Assembly (NCBI RefSeq): GCF_964340395.1
Contig: NC_135550.1
Coordinates: forward strand, 23,698,176 to 23,762,175
Length of the DNA: 64,000 bases
Direction of reading: 5' to 3'
Origin: Glandiceps talaboti
Lineage: Eukaryota; Hemichordata; Enteropneusta; Spengelidae
Shown here: one piece after another, positions 1 to 10,252 of the stretch
Numbering within the stretch: position 1 is the first letter of the stretch
Layout: every line of letters starts with the position of its first letter
Made by a program: the position numbers and the translations under genes
The notes under the pieces: generated by a model
What the model was told of the DNA's origin: nothing
Databases searched by the model: none
The model's input: the letters and a program-made list of their open reading frames with translations, nothing else

Positions 1-1147
1 GATAGAATATAATGTAGCAACATACAGATGAAATATACATATGGAAAATAATGTGACAACATACAGATGAAATATACATATAGAAAATAATTTAACAACA
101 TACAGATGACAATTTACAAATCCTAAAGGGGTGGACAAGTACCCAATTTTTCACAACTTGTTCTGAAATGGAAAGTATTTATTTTTTCCTCTCCTCTTTT
201 ATGGTATTTTTATGATTGATTATTTAGAGAACACGCTGGTATAGTAATTATTGGAGTGCATGTCGTAGTATCGACCGAAGCTAACGGAAATTCACACGGG
301 AAACAGGTCGAAAAACGTAAAATATGTTACAAGACGACTTTTCTAGTCAACACGCAATGTCTCATCTGTTGCAACTCACTTTACACGCGATCTCAAAGGG
401 AGAAAATACAGTACTGTGATGCAATCTAGAGTAATTGTCAACGACTGACCCCCCAAGCCGGTGTCAATTCTCATGATCAGAACGAATGTAGAAATAAATG
501 ACATCTGTTACCTCAGACCGACCATGGACTAGACTAGTTTCAAGTGAACTATTTCCATGGTCCTCACCAGAACATTTTCTTATTAATGATATTTTCTTTT
601 TGCATTATTATTATCTTATGTTTCTGTTGGAAATAAATTCAATTCTATACATCTGTTACCTCACACCAACGCCGTTCGTACAAACTATAAACTACAACAG
701 CAAATGGACATTCTAAATTGATTTAGGAGAGCAGTAAGTCCAAAATTGACTCAAATATTAAACGGTAGTCACACCACTCTACATATATTGTATATTTGTA
801 TATATATATTTTAAATTATTATTTGTTTAACTTTTCATGTTCTGATAGGTATCGGTTGTTTTGAAGCGTATGACCTCTCTTTACCACAAAACACAATGTG
901 TACAGCATTACAGAAGAGCTAGTATAAGCTTAGGTCAGAGTCAGAGTGACTGCAGTGAACTTTTAAGAAAACGGAAATGGTTTATCCGTCGTTGTAAAAC
1001 ATAACTGCATATAACTACTCGTATTATCTGAATACTGTGCTATTAATTCCAAGTACAATATTTTTCTATTAGAATAAAAGCTGCACTAGCTGCAACTGGT
1101 ATATTTTTTAAATCAAGAAGCCAATATATATACCAAATATATAATTA
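1..1147. other. Unassigned AT-rich DNA at window start
   Basis: I see no gene here. The first 110 bases contain about three imperfect copies of a motif around ACATACAGATGAAATATACA, a short local tandem repeat. The open frame at 498-716 has no recognisable protein features. The rest looks like ordinary intergenic DNA. Confidence 0.5.
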
Positions 1148-1259
1148 AGCAATAACCCCCGCCGAAGGCGGGTATACACGAGATTTTGGTACAAATCGCT
1201 ATATGGAGCGAATTGTACCAAATTCGAGTGTATACCCGCCTTCGGCGGGAGTTACTGCT
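1148..1259. mobile_element. 112-bp palindromic MITE with 4-bp target duplication
   Basis: The left end AGCAATAACCCCCGCC mirrors the right end GGCGGGAGTTACTGCT, and the arms pair almost to the centre. Each arm contains its own small hairpin, CCCGCC-GAA-GGCGGG on the left and the CCCGCC-TTC-GGCGGG form on the right, so the element could fold as one long or three short hairpins. It is flanked on both sides by ATTA (1144-1147 and 1260-1263), which fits a short target-site duplication. It has no coding capacity. It is most likely a non-autonomous DNA transposon; the superfamily is not determined. Confidence 0.7.
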
Positions 1260-2409
1260 ATTATATTATATCAAAATATGTTTCTATTTCTTCTAAATGT
1301 GATTCTGTGGTTATTTATATGCCTGAAAAGGCGAATTCGCACGTACAGAAAAAGATCGTCGGTAACGAGCATATTTTGATGAGTGGATACGTTCATGTAG
1401 CCCCCACACAAATTGCATGAACACAAACCATACACTGCATTGCATGCATTGCATTGACAAATTACTTTATTTACATCATATAATAAACGCGTTGAAAACT
1501 AGCAACAAAGAAAACGGGGCAAGAGGTCAAAGAAAGTAACAATTTTGTTTGGATATTTACATAAGAACAATACAATCTTGTACACTGTCTCGGCGTTGAA
1601 CCAGTTGAATCGGAGAAAGCGCGAGACAGTAAATCAGAGACGCGACGTTACACTGTCTACTTTAATTTAATGGTTAACAAATTGAACATTGACTGAACCT
1701 CAAAATGTACAGTTTTGAAATAATCCTGACGCACTTGACTGATGGTTAAAAGTTAAATTGGTGTTGCTTGATTCAACGCGTAACGAGAGTAGGACGCTGA
1801 GACGGCTCGTTGCATGCATATGGGAGAACTTGTACCTGATCAGCCATGGCCAGTGATGTCAATTGAAGCCACTGATCGATCGTTGCTTTCGATCGCAAGG
1901 TCATCAGTGGAATTATTTGGACTACTGTAACCCAAACTATTGTACAGGATACCTGACACACCTTTACTCTGAGGAAGTGTTAACTTATTGGTATAAGAAC
2001 GAACACATTCGGCTTGTATGTACTATTCATAGCATATGCTAGTTTAGGGGCCCATTTTACCAGTGCCAGCCGTGGTAAAATGGGATTTTACCACAGTTAT
2101 TATCCAATCAGAATGGCGCATAGTCGCATGATATAATATAATTTCTATTATATTATAGCATTACCAATTCCAGTGAATTTTGTGACGTCATCGCTGTACA
2201 TTATTACTGATAATGTACTCCGTTATTGGGAATCGCAGCCCTGGAATGAGCATAACAATACAAGCTTATGTACGTACGTGTGTCGCTAGGATTAATATTC
2301 AGCTTCCGGGCCGAACATGGCAGACGATGTTCAGCGCTGTGTATATTATACGTTGTTTTGCGTTTCTCGGTCTACAAATTCACTGGCATTGGCAAAACTA
2401 TAAAATAAT
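1260..2409. other. Intergenic DNA with short inverted repeats
   Basis: No gene is seen. At about 2049-2080 CATTTTACCA and TGGTAAAATG form a small hairpin. CCAATCAGA near 2105 recurs inverted as TCTGATTGG near 2597, bracketing the palindrome at 2410-2551, so 2045-2610 may be nested remains of one or two MITE-like elements. Confidence 0.4.
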
Positions 2410-2551
2410 AACAATAATGTATACCCTCCCAGTCCATAATGGACTCAAGCAAACTTTGCACTCCATAATGGGCTCGGCTGTCGCCTCGCCCATTATGTCG
2501 TTCAAAGTTTGCTTTCGTCCATTATGGGCTGGGAGGGCGTACATTATTGTT
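2410..2551. mobile_element. Palindromic MITE-like element
   Basis: The left arm begins AACAATAATGTATACCCTCC and the right arm ends with its near-complement (GGGAGGGCGTACATTATTGT). The arms continue through CCATAATGGAC and CAAACTTTG, giving inverted repeats of about 45 bp around a loop of about 50 bp. It is non-coding. No clean target duplication is visible, so exact ends are uncertain by a few bases. Confidence 0.6.
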
Positions 2552-2916
2552 TAATTATATTATACCAGTATATTAATGGCGCAAATCGTGAGATCTGATT
2601 GGTCTAGACATCGAACTAGCGCGTCTAAAATGAGCGATAATGCACAGTTGGCATGCGTCCAAATTTTGATGTTCACTGTTCGTCTAGAACGTTGTAGTCC
2701 GTGCAGGGATGGGGGCGCAAATGAAACCAGAAAATGTTGCGTCTTATCTTGTTTCCGATATTTTCAATATACTGGTATAATATAATAGCGATAAACCATC
2801 CCCAGCGGTGGTTTATTGGTTAAATAATTGGTCAGTTACTTATGAAAAGACACTGCATCAGTTAATTAGTGGTCAATGTTGTATCTGTTACTTAGTGGTC
2901 AATATTATCCGTGGGT
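2552..2916. other. Short intergenic stretch before the LINE
   Basis: No gene is seen. A hairpin, TAAACCA...TGGTTTA, lies at about 2793-2817, and AT-rich blocks resemble the flanks of the palindrome just upstream. The open frame 2576-2785 has no recognisable features. Confidence 0.35.
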
Positions 2917-2930
2917 GGTGTAGTGACAAG
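2917..2930. repeat. Left target-site duplication of the LINE
   Basis: GGTGTAGTGACAAG here is repeated exactly at 5305-5318, immediately after the LINE 3' end. A 14-bp direct repeat bracketing a 5'-truncated LINE is the expected mark of target-primed reverse transcription. Confidence 0.8.
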
Positions 2931-5304
2931 GTTCTTCACCTGCAGTTAAGGAAGACTTCTACACCTCCCTTGCGGACCACCTTGATCAAGTGAAGAAGCA
3001 TACTACCCACCTTGTTCTTGGTGATTTTAATGCCATAATTGGAACAGACAGTCATGCTACTCATCCTATGGTTGTAGGCAGACACTGTTATTACAATGAC
3101 ACAAACGAGAATGGAAAGTTACTAGTGAACCTGTGTGAGGAACTAAAGTTTAGACCAGTCCAGCCTAGGTTCCCACAACCACGCTGTCGCCAGTGGACCT
3201 GGAGACATCCAGCTGGATCAAAACACCAACTGGATCACATACTGATCAACAGCAAGTGGATCAACTCCCTTAGAAACTGCCGTGCATACAACTCTGTAGA
3301 GCTGGACTCGGATCATCGCATCGTCAGTACCATGTTAGCCACAAGCTTGTGAACAAGCAAGGGAAAGCCATGCCGGAGGCCGAGGTTCAACTGGAGGAAG
3401 CTGCATGATCCAGAAACAAGGGTTGCATTCCAGCTGGAACTTTCAAACCGCTTCCAAGTACTCAAACTAGATGATAATTCTATCAACATCACTGAGAGAT
3501 ATGAGTCCTTTGATACAGCTGTAAGAGAAGTAACCGAGAAAGTTGTTGGCAAGAAAGAACCATGCGGAATACCTACCAGGGTGTCTTGACAAGACTGTCA
3601 AACTCAAGTTAGAGGGACAAGGCAAAGAGGAAATTCTCTGTTTCAAAACCTTCCAAATCAAGAGAGTTGTGGAGGAAGCTGAATTGTGACCTCAATAAAT
3701 CCTACAAAGCTGATGAAGCCGCTGCACTTAACAAGCAGATGGAAGATCTGAAATCAGCTGATGAGACAGGAAATTACACAGCTACCTGGAACATCAAAAC
3801 CATGAAAGTGAACAAAGCTGCTGGTCTAGATAGTGCCATCACAGCAGAGGCTCTTCAAGGAGGTGGTAATCAAATGCTTGATGTCATCCATACATTTTGC
3901 TGTGAAATCTATACCACTCTGACCCCTCCTCGCCAATGGATCACCAACGTTATCATTCCATTGCCCAAGAAAGGGGACCTTTCCATGATGACTAACTACA
4001 GAGGCATATCACTGATGTCAATAGCTGCAAAAGTCTACAATAAGATTCTCCTGAACCGAATTCGACCACATGTAGATCCACTACTGAGGAAGAACCAGGC
4101 AGGTTTTAGACCAGGACGCAGCTGTGCTCAGCAGATACATATCCGAAGAAGATTCAAGGAAGGCTTCAAGGAATATCAACTGCCCTTGACAGTCACTTTT
4201 GTGGACTTCAAAAAGGCCTTCGATTCCATCAATAGATTAGTAATGTTCTCTGTTCTACGGCATTATGGTATACCAATGTTTCTGGTCAATGCAGTACAAG
4301 TACTCTACAGTAATTCCACCAGTGCTGTAATGGTCGACGGAGGAATCTCTGAACCTTTAATGTAACAACTGGAGTTCTTCAAGGTGATGTTTTGGCACCC
4401 TTTCTCTTTATAATCCTTGTTGACTACTTGTTAGGAAAGGCATCTGAATCTGGCACAGGAGTTGAGACCCACCTCAGACAGTCAAGAGGATATCCGGCTA
4501 AATTTCTAAATGATTTGGATTTCGCCGATGACATCACTCTCCTTGAGTCATCAATGCAACATACACAGTTGCAGCTGACCCGAACCTCTCAGGCAGCTGC
4601 AGACCTTGGTCTCATTATCAGCGCACCCAAAACAAAGTTCATGACTGTCAACTGTCATCCACAGCCTCCTCTCCAAGTGTATGATAATACAATCAACCAT
4701 GTAAATGACTTCAGATACTTGGGTTCCATGATGGGATCCAGCGACAGTGACCTGAAGTGAAGGAGAGCTCTTGCTTGGACAGCTTTCTGGAAATTAGAAC
4801 ATCTCTGGAAAAGTTCCAGCATCCCAATATCAACCAAAATTAAGCTGTTTAATACAACTTGTGTCACCATATTGTTGTATGGATGCGAGTCATGGATAAT
4901 CTCTAAGGATATGTAGAATAAAATCAACTCCTTTGGCACATCATGTTACAGTATAATGTTAAACATCAAGAGGATTGACAAAGTACCAAATGTTACTATC
5001 TACAATCTTACGGAGACTGTGCCACTTGTCGAGAGAGCCAGGAATCGTCAACTGAAATTCCTTGGACATGTACTGTGCATGCCTGATGGGGAGCCTGTCA
5101 AGGAGTATGCATTGTATGTCCCAAAACATGGAAAGAGGAAACCTGGATGGCAAAGAACCCTGTTCTCAAAATACATCCACTGTCTTCTGGGAGATGTACA
5201 TGGCATGCTGAATCATGGTCAACTGTCAGAAATGGCTCAAAACCGTTGTGGCTGGAGGAAACTTATGGTTGACTGCTGCGCAGCTGAACGATGATGATGA
5301 TGAT
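2931..5304 (+). mobile_element. 5'-truncated non-LTR retrotransposon (LINE), RTE-like
   Basis: This is a LINE copy of about 2.37 kb inserted in plus orientation. It begins inside the endonuclease domain, so the 5' end was lost, as is usual for LINE insertions. Endonuclease remains, a full reverse-transcriptase region and a C-terminal domain follow in order. The 3' end runs straight into a (GAT)n tract at about 5289-5304 instead of a poly-A tail, which is typical of the RTE clade; I assign the clade tentatively. A 14-bp target duplication (2917-2930 and 5305-5318) marks both ends. The reading frame is broken, so this is a dead copy, but the intact duplication suggests a moderate age. Confidence 0.85.
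2946..5293 (+). pseudogene. LINE ORF2 remnant: endonuclease, reverse transcriptase, C-terminal domain
   Basis: The endonuclease part (to about 3352) shows GDFNA near 3020 and SDHRIV near 3310, the conserved Asp/Asn and Asp-His residues of APE-type nucleases. The reverse transcriptase (about 3667-4760) shows NYRGISL, NQAGFRPGRS, VDFKKAFDS, GVLQGDVLAPFLF and the catalytic FADDI near 4522. The C-terminal part (4761-5293) contains LLYGCESW, RQLKFLGHVL and a terminal CCAAER. A stop at 3350, a frame change before 3667, a frame change near 4352 and in-frame stops at 4758 and 4914 disable it. The protein would have acted in its own retrotransposition; it has no host role. Confidence 0.85.
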
Positions 5305-5318
5305 GGTGTAGTGACAAG
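5305..5318. repeat. Right target-site duplication of the LINE
   Basis: This is an exact copy of GGTGTAGTGACAAG at 2917-2930, placed directly after the (GAT)n tail. Confidence 0.8.
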
Positions 5319-5469
5319 TTTAAATTTTGAGCGGAGTCTTGGATTTGAATCTGTCGCCATTTTAATATTGCAATAGTTTGTAACTTTAGTATCGTTTTTC
5401 GATTTGCAACCACAATCTATGAGTAACTGAAAAGTGTTAAAATAGCAATAATGTATGGTGGACGAGGGG

Positions 5470-5830
5470 TACATTTCCGCGCTCTCAATGACTGGGCGTT
5501 TCAAAGCAATTTCCGCGCTCTCAATGACAAGAGTTCAAAGCAATTTCCGCGCTCTCAATGACTGGGTGTTTCAAAGCAATTTCAGCGTTCTCAATGACTG
5601 GGCGTTTCAAAGCAATTTCAACGCTCTCAGTGACTGGGCGTTTCAAAGCAATTTCAGCACTCTCAATGATAGAGTTCAAAGCAATTTCAGCGCTCTCAAT
5701 GATAGAGTTCAAAGCAATTTCAGCGCTCTCAATGACTGGGTGTTTCAAAGCAATTTCAGCGCTCTCAATGACTGGGTGTTTCAAAGCAATTTCAGCGCTC
5801 TCAATGATAGAGTTCAAAGCAATTTTGCGA
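5470..5830 (+). repeat. 33/36-bp tandem array, left foldback arm
   Basis: About 10 units with two variants: CAATGACTGGGCG (36 bp) and CAATGATAGAG (33 bp). Both unit lengths are multiples of three and lack stops in several frames, which makes long but meaningless open frames (5455-5973, 5558-5902 and a reverse one). Confidence 0.85.
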
Positions 5831-5964
5831 TGTCAGACATTTCCGCAACAGAAACGATTTCCCAGACGTACAGAAGTGGAATCCCCACAAGTCACGTGTT
5901 AGTGACGTGTCATGACCCGGAAGTACAATTGTGGACACATGTAACGGTGCACGTGTGTACACAT

Positions 5965-6080
5965 TGTCATTGATAACTACAGTAACAGGTAATGTCAGAG
6001 ACAGCTATAGTAACAGGTATTGTCAGAGATAACTGTAGTAACAGGTATTGTCACAGATAACTATAGTAACAGGTATTGTA
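5965..6080 (+). repeat. Array of about 28-bp units, left of element centre
   Basis: Four imperfect copies of a unit containing ATAGTAACAGGTATTGTCAG. The same unit recurs in the same orientation at about 7078-7240, on the far side of the central satellite. Confidence 0.75.
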
Positions 6081-6179
6081 TCCATGGCCAGAAGTCAGAT
6101 ATTTTGCGCGAAATACATTTTTTTACATTTAACTCATGCACGTTTTACATTTTTTAACAGAAGTTAGAAATCATTTTTA

Positions 6180-7065
6180 CATTCTTTGACTGCACGAAAT
6201 ACATTCTAGGATCCGGCGGACGGTCCAGGGAGCTTGTAATAAATACATTCAATACATTCTAGATTTGCACGAAATACATTCTATGACCCTTCGATGGTCC
6301 GGGTATGGTAGCTTGCATTTAATACATTCTAGTATCGGGAGACGGTACGGGACCTTGTATTTAATATATTTAATACAATCTAAAGTTGCACGAAATACAT
6401 TCTAGTATCGGGAGGCGGTATGGGACCTTGCATTTAATACATTTAATACATTCTAAAGTTGCACGAAATACATTCTAGTATCGGGAGGCGGTACGGGACC
6501 TTGCATTTAATACATTTAATACATTCTAAAGTTGCACGAAATACATTCTAGTATCGGGAGGCGGTACGGGACCTTGCATTTAATACATTTGATACATTTA
6601 ATACATTCTAAAGTTGCAAGAAATACATTCTAGTATCGGGAGGCGGTACGGGACCTTGCATTTAATATATTTAATACATTTAATACATTCTAAAGTTGCA
6701 CGAAATACATTCTAGTATCGGGAGGCGGTACGGGACCTTGCATTTAATTTATTTAATACATTTAATACATTCTAAAGTTGCACGAAATACATTAGTATCT
6801 GGAAACGGTACGGGGCCTTGCATTTACTACATTTAATACATTCTAGTATCGGGAGACGGAACGGGACCTTGCATTTAATACATGTAATACATTTAATACA
6901 TTGTAGTATCGGGAGACGAGAAATAGAATGTATTTCGTGCACCTCTAGAATGTATTAAATGCATTAAATGTACCTCAGCCATCTCCCGTGTATTAAATAT
7001 ATTAAATGTATTTCGTCGGCTTTAGAATGTAAAATTAATGTATTAAATGTAAAATAGTAAAAGTA
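6180..7065. repeat. Central satellite of the foldback element
   Basis: About eight to ten copies of a unit of roughly 70-90 bp built around GCACGAAATACATTCTAGTA, CGGGAGGCGGTACGGGACC and runs of TTTAATACA. From about 6915 the motifs continue in the opposite orientation (GAATGTATTTCGTGCAC), so the satellite can also fold back on itself. It has no coding potential. Confidence 0.75.
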
Positions 7066-7077
7066 CTGGCCAATAAG

Positions 7078-7240
7078 GTATAGTCAGAGATTACTACTGT
7101 AACAGTAACAGGCATTGTCAGGGATAACTATAGTAACAGGTATTGTCAGAGATAACTATAGTAAAAGGTATTGTCAGAGATTACTATAGTAACAGTAACA
7201 GGTATTGTCAGAGATAGCTATAGTAACAGATATCTCTGGA
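7078..7240 (+). repeat. Array of about 28-bp units, right of element centre
   Basis: Five imperfect copies of the unit seen at 5965-6080, in the same orientation (AGTAACAGGTATTGTCAGAG). Confidence 0.75.
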
Positions 7241-7677
7241 TAGATAGGATTTAACTTGGACGTCGTTAGTCACGCACCCGACTATCTTTCAATCTCAAAC
7301 TATTGGTAGTCTCAGATTGATACATCATAAATACATTTGCGAAGTGTCTGGGCTACATACACTTTTTGTAATTTCAATCATTCAAGGACATAAAATTGAT
7401 ATTACATACAGTGGACATAAATGAGTTACAAATTACTGTCATGTTCTGCAACATTTTCTGCTGGACATTTTTATTGTTCATGAACATCAACTGGCATTTG
7501 TAAAGTGATTATTTCTCCCTCAAGCATACTAAGTGCATTGTTACAGTTTATAGATGGGTACCAATCTTTCTAAAATTCTTGCATACAACAATTGAGCTTC
7601 TGCAGGACTCCTGGCTTACCTTAGTTTTAGGGTCAAATCAGCCAAATTCCGTACTTGTGTGTGCACATGAAACATAT
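7241..7677. other. Unique DNA inside the foldback element
   Basis: This stretch between the right-hand 28-bp array and the right arm has no recognised gene or repeat. Confidence 0.4.
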
Positions 7678-7936
7678 GTCACTAACACTTGACTTGTGGG
7701 GATTCCACTTCTGTACGTCTGGGAAATCGCTTCTGTCAGAGAAATCGTTTCTGTTGCGGAAATGGCTGACATCGCGGAAATTGCTTTGAAACTCTGTCAT
7801 TGAGAGCGCTGAAATTGCTTTGAACTCTGTCATTAAGAGCGCGGAAATTGCTTTGAAACGCCCAGTCATTGAGAGCGCTGAAATTGCTTTGAAACGCCCA
7901 GTCACTGAGAGCGCGGAAATGTACCCCTCGTCCACC
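7678..7936 (-). repeat. Right foldback arm, inverted copy
   Basis: This is the inverted counterpart of 5457-5912, shorter because it holds only four 33/36-bp units. It starts with the complement of the CACGTGTTAGTGAC region of the left arm and ends CCCCTCGTCCACC. Confidence 0.75.
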
Positions 7937-9608
7937 GTAAATAATCAGACATTGTACATGTTAATCAGTGGTCATTTGTACTACAATAACAGGTTTAACC
8001 GTGATCGCCGTTGAGGGCGCTGTTTTTTGGGGTACGGATCTAAAAATCAATCTGATGTGATTTATCTTGCATACAGCTAAAAAAAATATGTTCACTTACA
8101 GGTGATTGAAAACTGTTCAGGGTGTACGATATTACGAGTAAGTTAGTGTAAGTTAAACCCTAGGGTGCGACAGTGAGCTATCCCTCGATAATATCACACA
8201 AACACCTATATTGTGCTCTTCTTTAAATGCGGAACGGTGCACGTAATATCCGAAGAACAAGGTTTAGAGTATATAATACTAGGAGAGATATCTACCCATT
8301 CCACCCCGTCATGATGAGACTTTTCCAGAAGTAATATAAATTCTGGTTTCGTGGAGCAAAAATGACAGACATGCGATTGAAATTAGAAATAATTTTTTTA
8401 AAATCCAATGCTAATTCAAGTGTGTCAACGTTTTTCAAGTTCTAAAATGGTACTTTCCAGTTACCTATAGGTGACCTGCTCTCTATTTGCAAAGGGTTAT
8501 TTCTGACTTTGAATTTCGGAACCCAAAGTGGTGTTCCCCTTTAACCTTTGCTCTGACGTCCATTCACACCAGGTGGAGGTTTTGTAGTTTCAAGTTTGTG
8601 CGCATTTCATGTAACTGTGGATTAATGTAACCGCATACACTGCCTCCAGACGAGGACCGGACTTTTTTGTTTCACAGATTATCTCAATTCGAAGACTTAG
8701 GGCGTGTATTTCTTAGAGATATTGTACAGTCTCCAGTACAGATTTTATACCTCAGAGCTCAGTAGCTTATTATACATTGTAATACATTTCCATAATGTAG
8801 AAACATGCAAAATCACCACCCATATACAAGGGTGAAAATGCTTCATCATAAACATGTTCGGGATAATATGACTTTCTCCAGTCCTGCGATACAACTCTAT
8901 AGTTTGAACGCTATTTTTTTTACATCGATTTGAAGCAGAGGAGTACGAACATCTTTCTTTTGTAAAAGTGTTAACGGAAGCCATTTATGAGAAATTTATT
9001 GTTCAAAAGGGAAGAAGTAGTAGAAACATTATATAAAGGTTGATATCTATTGCAAATATGATTAATCTTATAGGAAGACATACTGTGTTAGTACTAACGT
9101 AACAGTACAAGGAAAATACAAAGGTCATAATCGGTGTGTGTATACACAGACACTTCCATATCTGTTTTGTATAGGAAATGCTTGGAGTTTCAATGCGAAC
9201 AGATGACTCCATTTAGTGAATGTGTATTTAAGCTCTCCACATTACACATACGAATGATATTGCAACGGATGAATATACTTGCGTGATAAAAAAACACCCA
9301 CAGTATGGTGCATAGGTTTCTACTCAATACTATCATTATTTTTCAACAAAGAAAACACTTCTCAAACATTGGTTAGATAACGTGTCCATATACAAGGGCA
9401 TAGCACGAATAGCTGGACATATGTAACAGGTGTAACCGTATCACGCGAATGACAAAGCACATGAAAGTTCGTTCACAGCTTAATTTCTGGTTCTTGTCCT
9501 CATTCTATATTTTTTGTCTAAAATATAGCATCATTATCAACTAATGGTGGTAAATGAGTGTAGTGGAGTCAGAAATTAAGTCAGTAGTAGGCTATACATT
9601 CTATTTAT
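7937..9608. other. Intergenic DNA, nothing recognised
   Basis: No gene, RNA or recognised repeat is seen. The open frames at 8745-8984 and 9003-9212 (reverse) resemble no family I know and have no coding features. Confidence 0.4.
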
Positions 9609-9613
9609 TATAT

Positions 9614-9664
<51 letters not shown>
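9609..9664. repeat. (TTTA)n microsatellite
   Basis: About 14 perfect TTTA units. Confidence 0.95.
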
Positions 9665-10002
9665 GTACACATAATAAATCCCGGAGGATTGTTAAAGGTA
9701 CAGTAAAATGAAAAACAAAGGATAAATAAAATTGTGCTACACACTACAAAAAAAAACCTACTCACTACTAAAGAAAGCACAGACTAAAAGAGAATGAAAA
9801 AAGAACACGTCAGCTAGACGTAATGTTGTATGTATTTAATCTTTTAGGTAGAGTTGACGTGTTAGATAACCCTGTTTAATAAATCGGCCTAGGTCTGTAT
9901 AAATCTATAAACTTGTTCTCTTCATGGAGTGTATTGAAATTGCATACCCTACTTCACGTTTCTTATAGTTCCCTTCTGTGTTTTTCATTGGGGGGGGGGG
10001 GG
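9665..10002. other. Possible 3' flank of reverse-strand LINE fragment
   Basis: No gene is seen. It contains a G-run at 9990-10002. Being downstream of the reverse-strand LINE C-terminal fragment, it could be part of the same old insertion. Confidence 0.3.
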
Positions 10003-10200
10003 GCACTGTAATGGGAAGTTCTTTCGTCTTCTACATGTGATGTGTCACAATATTTATATATTCTTTCATTGACTGGTAGTTTATGGTATCTGCCTCTTTC
10101 AATTTCCAATTTGTGGTCACTTAATCTAAATTTAGAAATTAGATATCTGATTTCGGGGTTATTTAATTGTTCTAAATAGGGTTCTATTTTAATTTTTTTA
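10003..10200 (-). pseudogene. LINE C-terminal domain fragment
   Basis: Reading the minus strand gives an open stretch with EPYLEQLNNPEIRYLISK, then FRLSDHKLEIERGRYHKLP and NERIYKYCDTSHVEDE. This is the conserved C-terminal (zinc-finger-like) region after the reverse transcriptase in many LINEs, where a Cys-x2-Cys motif is followed by an acidic EDE. Here the first Cys of the pair is Tyr and the frame ends in a C-run. No reverse transcriptase is recognised upstream. It is a decayed fragment, probably related to the one near 56062. Confidence 0.55.
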
Positions 10201-10221
10201 TTTGAACAGTTTGTATGTACT

Positions 10222-10252
10222 TAGTTTGTTGTTGTTGTTGTTGTTGTTGTTG
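10222..10252. repeat. (GTT)n microsatellite
   Basis: About nine GTT units in a row. Confidence 0.85.

Larger units (their letters stand above)
5457..7936. mobile_element. Foldback-type element with tandem-repeat inverted arms
   Basis: The ends are inverted copies: GGTGGACGAGGGGTACATTT at 5457 and its complement ending at 7936. Each arm is a tandem array of 33-36-bp units (TTTCAAAGCAATTTC is the constant core), about 10 copies on the left and 4 inverted on the right. Inside each array a further 90 bp of unique sequence is also inverted (left to about 5912, right from about 7678). The centre is made of other tandem arrays. This layout matches foldback transposons, whose inverted ends consist of direct repeats of variable number. 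No transposase frame and no clear target duplication are visible. Confidence 0.65.

Noticed and set aside
5455-5973. 172-residue open frame of repeated SNFSALND units
   Set aside because: The 33/36-bp repeat units are multiples of three and lack stops in several frames at once on both strands; the frame is a by-product of the foldback arm.
5457-7936. Regular repeats that might suggest a CRISPR array
   Set aside because: Units are contiguous tandem repeats without unique spacers, the DNA is clearly animal, and no cas-like gene is present.
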